Assembly (NCBI RefSeq): GCF_017656155.1
Contig: NZ_JACDOH010000002.1
Location: forward strand, 1 to 64,000
Source of the DNA: Thermosyntropha sp.
GTDB taxonomy: Bacteria > Bacillota > Syntrophomonadia > Syntrophomonadales > Syntrophomonadaceae
Length of the DNA stretch: 64,000 bases
Reading direction: 5' to 3'
Shown: positions 55,778 to 63,734 of the stretch, piece after piece
Layout of the letters: each line of letters begins with the position of its first letter
Numbering within the stretch: the first letter of the stretch is position 1
Position numbers and translations under genes: made by a program
The notes under the pieces: model-generated
The model's database searches: none
Told to the model about the DNA's origin: nothing
What the model saw: the letters and a program-made list of their open reading frames with translations, nothing else

Positions 55778-55896
55778 ATTTTAATCACCTCAGTAATATT
55801 TCCATTTGATAAGACTTTAAACCAATTCTATATTATAAAATTCAGTTTTAAAAGAGGCAAGAAATGAACTGTTTTGCTTAAGGGGGAGGGGGATTT

Positions 55897-58011
55897 ATGA
55901 AAATAAAAAAGTTTATGAGCACCCAGATAATCAAATTGGATCCAGATTTAAACTTGAGGGAAGCATGTCGAATATTTCTGGAAAATAAAATCGATGGAGC
56001 CCCGGTTGTAAAAGATGGCAGATTGACGGGTTTGTTTACCAAAACCCATCTGCTCCGAGCCTTTTATAATGGAAACTCTGCGACTGAATCAATAAAAAAT
56101 TATATGACCAAAAAAGTAAAGGTTCTGCATCCGGATGAAGACATAAGAGATGTAGATATTATGTATACTGGTAGATATCCTGTAGTTGAAAACGATGATC
56201 TGATTGGTTTTATAACCAAATCAGATATTATGAGGGGATTAAATCGTGTTATAGATGAAATGGCAGGACAATTGGAAACTGTTATCAATTCAGCTTATAA
56301 TCCTATAATAGCTATTGACAGAGAAGGCAGAATAAGAATATGGAACCGGGCAGCAGAAAAGCTGACAGGAATGTCGGCAGAAGAAGTTACGGGAAAATTT
56401 ATAAATAACGTTATACCGGAGAGCGAACTGCTTAACATAGTTAAGATAGGGAAAAAAGAATATGGTGTGAGATTAAGAGTTGGCCGCACTCCGGTAATAA
56501 CCAATCGTGCCCCTATAATTGAAAATGGTATTGTCACAGGTGCAGTAGCGGTGTTGTATGATGTATCTGAAATCGAAAATATTTCTAAAGAACTTAAATA
56601 TGTAAAGGAACTTAATCGAGAATTAGATGCCATATTTGAAGCCTCTTTTGATGGCCTTTATATTACTGATGGTAAAGGGAAAACTTTGCAGATAAACCAG
56701 GCTATAAAACGTATGACCGGACTTGGGGAAAAGGAACTTTTGAATAAAACTATGAATGAACTGGTTGAAAATGGGACTTTATCGCGTTCTGCCACCTTGA
56801 TAGTATTAGAAAAGCTTGAGCCGGTAACTACCACTCTCATGACTGTAACCGGAAAAACTTTACTGGTAAGCGCAGTCCCGGTTTTTAACGAAGAAGGAGA
56901 AGTTGTACGGGTTGTAACAAATGTTAGAGATATAAGTGAACTTAATCGGTTGAAACAGGAGATTGAAAAGCTGGAAGGGTTAAGAAAACATTTTGAATCT
57001 CAGATAAATCAAATGAAAATTAAATTCTCAGGGAGAATAGTTTTTAAAAGCAAGGCTATGGAAGATATAATCTATCAAGCAGCTAAGATTGCCGAAGTTG
57101 ATACTACAGTCCTGATAACCGGAGAATCCGGTACAGGAAAGGAAGTTATTGCCGAGATTATTCAGAAAAACAGCAACCGCCACAATAAGCCCTTTATTAA
57201 AATAAATTGTGCAGCTTTGCCGGAAAGCCTTATTGAATCTGAACTTTTTGGCTATGAGGCAGGAGCTTTTACCGGTGCTAGAAAAGAAGGCAAACCGGGC
57301 ATGTTTGAACTGGCCGATGGAGGGACTCTTTTGCTGGACGAAATAGGAGACCTGTCGCTTCATTTACAGGTTAAGCTTTTAAGGGCTATTCAACAGCAGG
57401 AGATTTTCAGGGTGGGAGGAACCCAACCGATACGAGTGGATGTAAGGATTATTGCTATTACAAATAAAGATTTAGAAAAACAGGTAGTAAAGGGCGAATT
57501 TCGTAAAGATTTATACTACAGGCTTAATGTTGTTCCTATTTATATCCCACCGTTGAGAGCAAGAAGAGAAGATATTCCGGTATTGATAAAGCATTTTATA
57601 GATTTTTTTAATCAAAGATACAATACGCAGAAGAAAATAAGTGGTGAAGCCTTGGAGGTATTAACCAGATATTCATGGCCCGGTAATATAAGACAGCTGG
57701 AAAATTTAGTAGAAAGGCTGGTTATAACCAGCAGACACGATTTAATCAGCATAGAAGACCTGCCTGATTTTGTACTTTCTGATTCTGAAAAATCAGGTGA
57801 AGATGACGAAGATGAAATAAGGGTTAACCAGATTATACCACTTAAAAAGGCGGTTGAACTTACCGAAAAAAAGCTATTAGAAAAGGTATGGGCTTTATAT
57901 AATTCCTGTAACAGAGCGGCTGAGGTCTTGGAGGTTGACCCTTCGACTGTTTCCCGTAAGCTGCGCAAATACAAAATAGTCAATAAAAGAGGCGGAAATT
58001 CCGCCATCTAA
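55897..58011 (+). CDS. Sigma-54-dependent transcriptional activator with CBS and PAS domains
   Basis: A 704-residue enhancer-binding protein. Domains in order: a CBS pair (about 1-120), PAS 1 (about 128-225), PAS 2 (about 243-350), a coiled linker, the AAA+ domain (about 375-615) with GESGTGKEV, the sigma-54 contact GAFTGA in YEAGAFTGARKEG and Walker B GGTLLLDEIGD, then a Fis-type helix-turn-helix (CNRAAEVLEVDPSTVSRKLRKYKI). The CBS pair probably senses a nucleotide and the PAS domains a ligand or redox state. It converges with the CoA-transferase gene, 12 bases apart, which has a sigma-54 promoter and dyad sites upstream. Confidence 0.94.
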   Translation: MKIKKFMSTQIIKLDPDLNLREACRIFLENKIDGAPVVKDGRLTGLFTKTHLLRAFYNGNSATESIKNYMTKKVKVLHPDEDIRDVDIMYTGRYPVVENDDLIGFITKSDIMRGLNRVIDEMAGQLETVINSAYNPIIAIDREGRIRIWNRAAEKLTGMSAEEVTGKFINNVIPESELLNIVKIGKKEYGVRLRVGRTPVITNRAPIIENGIVTGAVAVLYDVSEIENISKELKYVKELNRELDAIFEASFDGLYITDGKGKTLQINQAIKRMTGLGEKELLNKTMNELVENGTLSRSATLIVLEKLEPVTTTLMTVTGKTLLVSAVPVFNEEGEVVRVVTNVRDISELNRLKQEIEKLEGLRKHFESQINQMKIKFSGRIVFKSKAMEDIIYQAAKIAEVDTTVLITGESGTGKEVIAEIIQKNSNRHNKPFIKINCAALPESLIESELFGYEAGAFTGARKEGKPGMFELADGGTLLLDEIGDLSLHLQVKLLRAIQQQEIFRVGGTQPIRVDVRIIAITNKDLEKQVVKGEFRKDLYYRLNVVPIYIPPLRARREDIPVLIKHFIDFFNQRYNTQKKISGEALEVLTRYSWPGNIRQLENLVERLVITSRHDLISIEDLPDFVLSDSEKSGEDDEDEIRVNQIIPLKKAVELTEKKLLEKVWALYNSCNRAAEVLEVDPSTVSRKLRKYKIVNKRGGNSAI

Positions 58012-58023
58012 AAGGGGGGTAAT

Positions 58024-59382
58024 TTAGTAATCCTGTTTGTTAGTTCTGACCCATATTTTCATCTTATTTGCTTCTTTTATAAGTTCATCTCTAAAATCAG
58101 GATGAGCTATATTTATAAGTGCTTCAGCTCTTTGCCAGGTAGTTTTGCCTTTAAGAACGGTATAACCATATTCGGTTACGACATAATATGCCAGCGAGCG
58201 GGGAACAGTTACGATAGTTCCCAGACCCAAAGCAGGTTTGATGCGTGAAATTGTAGTTCCATCTTTTAATGTGGTGGTAGAGCTTAAGCATATTAATCCT
58301 TTTCCACCTTTAGATCTAAAGGCAGCATAGATAAAGTCGAGCTGGCCCCCAGTCCCTGATATTTGTCTGCCTTCGGCAGCTTCAGAAGCTATCTGGCCGT
58401 ATAAGTCAACTTCGAGTGCATTGTTAATAGCAAATACCTTATCATTTTGAGAAATAATAAACGGGTCATTGGTGTAATGTACTGGATAGCTTGCACAGGC
58501 TGGATTGTTGTTAAGGAAATCATATAATTTGTCGGTTCCCATGGCAAAAGTGTAGACCATTTTGCCCTTATCTATATTTTTATATTTACCGGTAATTCTA
58601 CCTGCTTCATACATATCTACAAATGAGTCTACCAACATTTCTGTGTGGACTCCCAAATCCTTAAGATCTGATTCTGCTATCATGGTTCCTACTGCATTGG
58701 GCATAGCTCCTATCCCTAATTGGAGGCAGGCTCGATCTTCGAGTAAATTCATAACATTTAGGGCAATTTTTTTGTCAACTTCGCTTATCTGAACAGGAGG
58801 CAGGTTGAAGAGTTTGGGATTATCTTTGCTTTCAACTATATAATCTACCTGAGAAATATGCACAGATTCACTGTTGCCCCCCAGGCAAATAGGAACTGAT
58901 TTATTAACTTCAACTACTACTTTTTTTGCTTTATTGATTACATAAGAGGTTATAGAATTAGAAGTGCCTAAGTTAAAAAATCCCTTTTCATTCATAGGTG
59001 AAACAGGAACAAAAGCAACGTCAATGTTTACAAATTCTTCAATCAATTTTTTTGCTTCATGATATGCAATTGGAATATAGTTGCATAGGTTTTGTTCATG
59101 TAAGCGTCGTGAAAAAACTGAAAAATGCCAGTCATTAATAATAAAATGTTTTCTTTCAGGGTCGACCTTTACTACTTCCGGTATCCAGGTTAGAGTAACT
59201 GAGCGAATTTTTACATCTTTTAGTTCATTTACCCTTTTAGCTAGAGCGGCATCCAGGTCTTTGGGCTGCATTGAGAATTCACCATACTGAACCCAGTCAC
59301 CTGATTTTACGATTTGAACAGCTTCATCAGCTGTCCTCTTTTTTCTTTCATATTCACGGAAAAAATCAGTGGCAAATGCCAT
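58024..59382 (-). CDS. Acetyl-CoA hydrolase/4-hydroxybutyrate CoA-transferase family protein
   Basis: A 452-residue class I CoA-transferase. The catalytic glutamate lies in DLYGQIASEAAEG, followed by the glycine-rich oxyanion motif ISGTGGQLDFIYAAFRSKGGKGL and TIVTVPRSLAYYVVTEYG. Family members transfer CoA between acetate and acyl substrates such as butyrate, 4-hydroxybutyrate or other organic acids; the substrate cannot be fixed here. In butyrate-metabolising Clostridia they activate or release fatty acids. Upstream (59383-59724) are a sigma-54 promoter and three dyad sites. Confidence 0.9.
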   Translation of the reverse strand: MAFATDFFREYERKKRTADEAVQIVKSGDWVQYGEFSMQPKDLDAALAKRVNELKDVKIRSVTLTWIPEVVKVDPERKHFIINDWHFSVFSRRLHEQNLCNYIPIAYHEAKKLIEEFVNIDVAFVPVSPMNEKGFFNLGTSNSITSYVINKAKKVVVEVNKSVPICLGGNSESVHISQVDYIVESKDNPKLFNLPPVQISEVDKKIALNVMNLLEDRACLQLGIGAMPNAVGTMIAESDLKDLGVHTEMLVDSFVDMYEAGRITGKYKNIDKGKMVYTFAMGTDKLYDFLNNNPACASYPVHYTNDPFIISQNDKVFAINNALEVDLYGQIASEAAEGRQISGTGGQLDFIYAAFRSKGGKGLICLSSTTTLKDGTTISRIKPALGLGTIVTVPRSLAYYVVTEYGYTVLKGKTTWQRAEALINIAHPDFRDELIKEANKMKIWVRTNKQDY

Positions 59383-59428
59383 TAAAACCCCTCCTAATTA
59401 TAAGGTTTTAAAATTGTATCTTATTAAG

Positions 59429-59445
59429 ATGCAAGAAATATGCCA
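59429..59445 (-). promoter_or_regulatory. Sigma-54 (RpoN) promoter of the CoA-transferase
   Basis: On the minus strand TGGCAT-ATTTC-TTGCAT reads as the -24/-12 consensus TGGCAC-N5-TTGCA with correct spacing and one mismatch in the -24 box. Transcription would start near 59418, giving a leader of about 36 bases. Confidence 0.8.
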
Positions 59446-59507
59446 TAATTCTGAATATTCAAAACTATAGCTTTATGTTGTTGAATTTATTAAATATAAT
59501 TTTTTTT

Positions 59508-59595
59508 TTGCAAAAACGCAAAAAAAAAATTGCAGATTTGCATTTAAATGTGAGTAAATTATAAAGATAACAGTTTATCTATTGCCAAAATGCAA
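59508..59595. promoter_or_regulatory. Three dyad sites TTGC-N6-GCAA upstream of the sigma-54 promoter
   Basis: Sites at 59508-59521, 59530-59543 (last base differs, GCAT) and 59582-59595 share TTGC-N6-GCA. Their centres are 22 and 52 bases apart, close to two and five helical turns, at 70 to 145 bases upstream of the -24 box. This is the usual place for enhancer sites of sigma-54 activators; the adjacent regulator is the likely ligand. Confidence 0.65.
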
Positions 59596-59724
59596 AAAGA
59601 AAAAGTATTATAACCTATGATGTGAAAAGTGAAAAAAAAAAGCAGTGTTTATTTTTAAAATAGCTTTATTAATGATAAAATCTATATGTATAAATAATAA
59701 CGTTTTACATGCGGAGTTGATTTT

Positions 59725-60105
59725 ATGATCTATGAATTAGGTGTTATTCAAGAATTTGCGGCTGCACATAAACTTAATAATTATGAAGGCAATTGCAGGA
59801 ACATTCATGGGCATACCTGGAAAGTAGAGATAGTAGTTGAGGGAGAAAAACTTGATGAGAATGGAATGCTTATAGATTTTCGAGAATTAAAAAAAATCGC
59901 TGCTTGCTTGATTGCCGAAAAATATGATCACAGGTTTTTAAACGAAATAGCGCCTTTCGATAAAATAAATCCAACCGCCGAAAATATAGCACATCAAATC
60001 TACATAGATGTGAAAAAAAAGCTGCCAGATGGGATTAAGCTGAAAAGTGTGAAGGTTTGGGAATCATCTAATGCCTATGCTTTGTATAAGGAGGGAGAAA
60101 GATGA
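59725..60105 (+). CDS. queD: 6-carboxytetrahydropterin synthase
   Basis: QueD converts dihydroneopterin triphosphate to 6-carboxytetrahydropterin in 7-deazaguanine (queuosine precursor) synthesis. The 126-residue product has the zinc histidines in EFAAAHKL and NIHGHTWKVEI and the catalytic cysteine in NYEGNCRNIHGH. The C-terminal glutamate motif is VKVWESSNAYALY. It overlaps queC by four bases (ATGA). The ribosome binding site (gcggag) is adequate. No folE gene is in the cluster. Confidence 0.94.
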   Translation: MIYELGVIQEFAAAHKLNNYEGNCRNIHGHTWKVEIVVEGEKLDENGMLIDFRELKKIAACLIAEKYDHRFLNEIAPFDKINPTAENIAHQIYIDVKKKLPDGIKLKSVKVWESSNAYALYKEGER

Positions 60106-60728
60106 AAGCAGTGGCCTTGCTTTCAGGAGGTTTAGACTCGGTTGTCTCAATGCTTTTGGCCCGAAAAGAGGCAGAAATTAAACTTGCTATAACGGTTGAT
60201 TATGGGCAAAGAGCCAGAATAAACGAAATAAAAGCATCCCAAAATATCTGCCGAATCTATGGAATTAAGCATGAAGTTATAGAGCTCCCTTTTATGAGCA
60301 AAATACATTCAGATTTGCTAAAACAGGGAAGCATGCCGATCGCTAATCCATGGGTGCCTAATCGCAACGGGCTTTTTATAAATTTGGCTGCCTGTTATGC
60401 TGAATCTTTGAAGGCACAATTGGTTATATGCGGTTTTAACCGGGAAGAGGCCTTTAATTTTCCGGATAATTCAGAAGAATATGTTGAATCAGTAAACCGT
60501 GCTTTATACTATTCTACTACTAATCATGTACAGGTTAAATCTTTTGTGCAGGATATGGATAAAATAGATATTATACGAACAGCTGCTGATATGGGGTTGG
60601 ATTTTCGCTATTTGTGGAGCTGTTATCAAGGAGGGGAAAAACCTTGCGGAAAGTGCTCCTCCTGTTTGCGTAATATTGAAGCATTTATGAAGGCAGGGAT
60701 TGAATACAGTGAAGATTTTATTTGCTGA
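60102..60728 (+). CDS. queC: 7-cyano-7-deazaguanine synthase
   Basis: QueC converts 7-carboxy-7-deazaguanine to preQ0 with ATP and ammonia. The 208-residue product has the PP-loop LLSGGLDSVVSMLLA at the start, the substrate region GFNREEAFNFPDNSEEYVESVNRALYYSTT, and the four zinc cysteines in LWSCYQGGEKPCGKCSSCLRN near residue 185. Length is slightly below the usual 220-230. Its end overlaps the DUF366 gene, so expression is coupled. Confidence 0.95.
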   Translation: MKAVALLSGGLDSVVSMLLARKEAEIKLAITVDYGQRARINEIKASQNICRIYGIKHEVIELPFMSKIHSDLLKQGSMPIANPWVPNRNGLFINLAACYAESLKAQLVICGFNREEAFNFPDNSEEYVESVNRALYYSTTNHVQVKSFVQDMDKIDIIRTAADMGLDFRYLWSCYQGGEKPCGKCSSCLRNIEAFMKAGIEYSEDFIC

Positions 60729-61266
60729 TGAAAGAATTAATTATGATGGGACTCAGCTTAAGCCTCATTGGATATATAATAATTTTGGTCTTTTAGGCGA
60801 TGCAGCTGTTGCTTTTGTGGGGGAAGCTAATGTTTCAATCGAAAATATGGTTGACTTGGCCGATGTGCATGAAAAAGCTTTTATTTATTCGCCTTTGATG
60901 CTTAATTTTATTGTTGAACATTTTAATGTTGATTTAGAACTGGCTGTTTATCGCCAAAGAATACTTATGGTATGCATAAAAGAAGAACTGGAACAGTTTG
61001 AGGTTGATGTCCTGCGCTTGGGGGATGATTTGTATGTAAATAAAGGAAAACTTTCAGTTTCTATTGCCACTGTTTCTCCAGTTTCTACGCTTATTCACAC
61101 AGGGCTTAATATTAATACTCAGGGAACTCCAGTAAAAACTGCAGGTTTAAACGAACTGGGGATAAGCGATGTTAAATCTTTCGCCTTCAATGTCCTCAAG
61201 CGGTATGAACGCGAATTAGAACAGATTTATGAGGCGCGTTGCAAGGTCAGGGGGAAATTATCTTGA
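60709..61266 (+). CDS. DUF366 family protein in the queuosine precursor cluster
   Basis: A 185-residue member of the DUF366 family (MKILFADERINYDGTQLKPHWIYNNFGLLGDAAVAFVGEANV). No enzymatic activity is known to me for the family; it recurs beside queC/queD/queE genes. The sequence has no cofactor motif I can name. I chose GTG 60709 (KILFADE as N-terminus) over TTG 60700; neither has a strong ribosome binding site. It overlaps queC and the start of queE. Confidence 0.85.
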   Translation: MKILFADERINYDGTQLKPHWIYNNFGLLGDAAVAFVGEANVSIENMVDLADVHEKAFIYSPLMLNFIVEHFNVDLELAVYRQRILMVCIKEELEQFEVDVLRLGDDLYVNKGKLSVSIATVSPVSTLIHTGLNINTQGTPVKTAGLNELGISDVKSFAFNVLKRYERELEQIYEARCKVRGKLS

Positions 61267-61994
61267 AAGCGTATCTAACGGAGATTATGGAAAGTATTCA
61301 AGGGGAAGGGCTTACTGCCGGAGCAAGGCAAATTTTTTTGCGCTTCAGTGGATGCAATTTAAGATGCAGGTATTGTGATACTAGAGCTTCTTTAGTAAAA
61401 CCTGAAAAAGGGATTTTTTATTTGAAGCCAGGAAGTAATTTAGAAAAAGAGTTTTTTTTAAATCCTTTAAGCATTGAGGATATGATGAAATTTTTACAAA
61501 GCTTTTCATCAAAGTGGATAAGCTTAACTGGAGGAGAACCGCTTTTATGGACAGATTTTATTTCAGAATTGATTGACAGGTTAAAACCTTCAGGATATAA
61601 ATTTTTGCTTGAGACTAATGGGACTTTGGTTAATGCGCTTGACAAGTGCATAAAAGGGATAGATTTAATAAGCATGGATTTTAAGCTTCCTTCTGCTACC
61701 GGGGACGATAACTGGGATAATCATTATTTGTTTCTGAAAAAGGCGGTTGTTAAACCTTGTTATGTCAAAGTTGTAGTAGATGACAGATCTAGAGAAGAAG
61801 AAATAGAAGCTGTTTTTGATATAGTGAGGCGAATAGATCCTCAGATTACCGTTATCCTTCAGCCGGTTACTATTATGGGTAAGGCTGACTTATCTTTGCT
61901 TCCTTTTTTACTTGTAATGCAGGAAAAAGGTTTAAAAAGCTTGAAAGATATAAGGATAATGCCCCAAATGCATACTTTTTTAGGGTTTATATAG
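61263..61994 (+). CDS. queE: 7-carboxy-7-deazaguanine synthase (radical SAM)
   Basis: QueE is the radical SAM enzyme that contracts 6-carboxytetrahydropterin to 7-carboxy-7-deazaguanine. The 243-residue product opens with YLTEIMESIQGEGLTAGARQIFLRFSGCNLRCRYCDTRAS, the cluster motif CX3CX2C plus the QGEG motif of QueE. SLTGGEPLLW near residue 90 binds SAM. I chose TTG 61263 because aggggga lies eight bases before it; the start overlaps the DUF366 stop by four bases. Confidence 0.93.
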   Translation: MKAYLTEIMESIQGEGLTAGARQIFLRFSGCNLRCRYCDTRASLVKPEKGIFYLKPGSNLEKEFFLNPLSIEDMMKFLQSFSSKWISLTGGEPLLWTDFISELIDRLKPSGYKFLLETNGTLVNALDKCIKGIDLISMDFKLPSATGDDNWDNHYLFLKKAVVKPCYVKVVVDDRSREEEIEAVFDIVRRIDPQITVILQPVTIMGKADLSLLPFLLVMQEKGLKSLKDIRIMPQMHTFLGFI

Positions 61995-62079
61995 TAATTT
62001 GAGATATTTCAATTTTGAAATCTTGTAAGCTCATTTTGATTAAACTACAATAATAAAACAGGGAAAGGAGAAATTTATC

Positions 62080-62256
62080 ATGGATGATGAAAAGAATAAA
62101 CTGGAGCTTATCGCTACCAAAACATTATCTGCTAGTGATGAATTAGTGCGTCTGGTTGATTTTTTAAACAAAAATCTGAAAAATAAACGGGTAATGTTTG
62201 GTATTACCAAAAATAAAGAAAAAAATGAGATGACTATAAGTATTTACGAATTTTAA
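62080..62256 (+). CDS. ypmA: YpmA-like small protein (DUF4264)
   Basis: A 58-residue protein: KLELIATKTLSASDELVRLVDFLNKNLKNKRVMFGITKNKEKNEMTISIYEF. The pattern LVDFLNKxLKxKxxMFG matches the small YpmA/DUF4264 family of spore formers, with unknown function. A strong gggaaaggag site precedes the ATG. It ends 17 bases before the signal peptidase gene, with which it is probably co-transcribed. Confidence 0.85.
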   Translation: MDDEKNKLELIATKTLSASDELVRLVDFLNKNLKNKRVMFGITKNKEKNEMTISIYEF

Positions 62257-62273
62257 GTATATGGGGTGGGGAA

Positions 62274-62834
62274 ATGAATAGAGCTATAAGGGATTTTGTA
62301 AAAGAAACGGTCAGCGTAGTATTAATTGCGTTTGTGCTGGCTATGATATTGCGGACTTTTGTCATTGAAGGACGTATAATTCCCACCGGATCGATGCTGC
62401 CTACTTTACAGCTTCAGGATAGGGTTCTGGTGAATAAATTTATTTATCGTTTTAAAGAACCTCAAAGAGGGGATATTGTGGTATTCAGGCCTCCTGATGC
62501 GATTAATGCCAATGAAGACTATATAAAAAGGGTTATAGGACTTCCAGGGGAAAAAGTAGAGATGAAAAATGGACGGGTATATATAAATGATAAACCACTT
62601 AATGAACCTTATCTGGCAGAAAATTTAGATTATGAATATGGACCGGTGATTGTTCCTGAAGATTGTCTTTTAGTACTAGGTGATAATCGTAATCACAGTT
62701 TTGACAGCCATATGTGGAATGCTTGGCTTACCAAAGATAGGCTTAAAGGAAAGGCTTTTATGGTATATTGGCCCGTAAGTCATTTGCATTTGCTGGAACG
62801 AGGTGTAAGTTTTGATGAAAATACTGGTAACTAA
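62274..62834 (+). CDS. lepB: Signal peptidase I
   Basis: The type I signal peptidase cleaves signal peptides at the outer membrane face. The 186-residue Gram-positive form has one N-terminal membrane helix (VSVVLIAFVLAMILRTFVI), catalytic S40 in IPTGSMLPTLQ and catalytic K85 in YIKRVIGLPGE, then the conserved LVLGDNRNHSFDSH. It overlaps surE by 20 bases. The start is behind tggggtgggg. Confidence 0.95.
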   Translation: MNRAIRDFVKETVSVVLIAFVLAMILRTFVIEGRIIPTGSMLPTLQLQDRVLVNKFIYRFKEPQRGDIVVFRPPDAINANEDYIKRVIGLPGEKVEMKNGRVYINDKPLNEPYLAENLDYEYGPVIVPEDCLLVLGDNRNHSFDSHMWNAWLTKDRLKGKAFMVYWPVSHLHLLERGVSFDENTGN

Positions 62835-63585
62835 TGACGATGGTATTCATGCCAAAGGAATAAATGCTTTAATACATCATCTGGGAGAAATAGCAGAATT
62901 ATATGTAGCTGCGCCGGATAGAGAAAGAAGTGGAACAGGTCACTCTATAACTGTTTTTGAGCCTATTAGGGTAAAAGAAGTAAAGGTGGCAAAAGCTAAA
63001 AGATCCTGGGTAGTAGGCGGAACTCCGGTTGATTGTGTAAAGCTGGCAATGAGCAGGTTAGTTGAAGGTGTTGATCTGGTAGTATCAGGGATAAATCATG
63101 GGCCAAATTTAGGAACAGATGTTTTATATTCAGGAACGGTTTCAGCTGCTGCCGAAGGTATCATAATGGGAGCTCCAGCCATTGCAGTGTCATTAGATTG
63201 TTTTGAAGAAGACCCTGATTTTGAATATGCGGCTAAATTTACCTGTGAAATAATTGAAATGATTAAAGAAAAGGGAATTGACAGAAGAACTATTTTGAAC
63301 TTAAATATTCCGGCTTTGAAGCCGGAAGCTATAAAAGGAGTGCGTATTACCAAGCTGGGGGTAAGAAATTATGAAAATCTCTTTGAAGAAAGAAAGGATC
63401 CCCGTGGTAATACCTACTACTGGTTGGGAGGGGGAATAAAGGAAGAACAGCAGGATGTTGACAGTGATGTATTAGCTGTTAAGGAAGGATATATCAGCAT
63501 AACGCCTATACATCTAGATCTTACTGATTACAGGTTGTTAAATGAATATAAAAAATATTTCACCAAGGATTTTCTAAAAAAATAG
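62815..63585 (+). CDS. surE: 5'/3'-nucleotidase SurE
   Basis: SurE is a metal-dependent nucleoside monophosphatase of stationary phase and stress. The 256-residue product has the catalytic NDDGI near residue 7, VSGINHGPNLGTDVLYSGTVSAAAEG near residue 90 and the conserved VGGTPVDCVKLA. ATG 62815 has gaggtgtaag upstream, lying inside the end of lepB. The reading frame continues with a typical SurE C-terminal arm (NEYKKYFTKDFLKK). Confidence 0.95.
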   Translation: MKILVTNDDGIHAKGINALIHHLGEIAELYVAAPDRERSGTGHSITVFEPIRVKEVKVAKAKRSWVVGGTPVDCVKLAMSRLVEGVDLVVSGINHGPNLGTDVLYSGTVSAAAEGIIMGAPAIAVSLDCFEEDPDFEYAAKFTCEIIEMIKEKGIDRRTILNLNIPALKPEAIKGVRITKLGVRNYENLFEERKDPRGNTYYWLGGGIKEEQQDVDSDVLAVKEGYISITPIHLDLTDYRLLNEYKKYFTKDFLKK

Positions 63586-63734
63586 AGAATTACATAAGAA
63601 AGGGGCTTCCAGACCAGCGGTATTTATCCCTTGATAAAGGTTTGCCAAACCCAGTAATTGGACGAAGGTATATTTTTTAAAGGTATTTGAATCGCTAAAA
63701 AAAAATTATAGTTTAATCATAAGGAGGTTGTTGA
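63586..63734. other. Intergenic region before the EF-G-like gene
   Basis: No gene. Two small hairpins can form (CCTTgataAAGG near 63642 and GGTTTgccAAACC near 63648), too short to assign. It ends with a strong ataaggagg ribosome binding site for the next gene. Confidence 0.3.

Noticed and set aside
55661-55867. 68-codon plus-strand frame upstream of the sigma-54 activator
   Set aside because: Mostly antisense to the DUF2225 gene, without a start signal or homology pattern.
57612-58007. 131-codon minus-strand frame in the sigma-54 activator gene
   Set aside because: It overlaps the conserved helix-turn-helix coding sequence and is low-complexity in serine.
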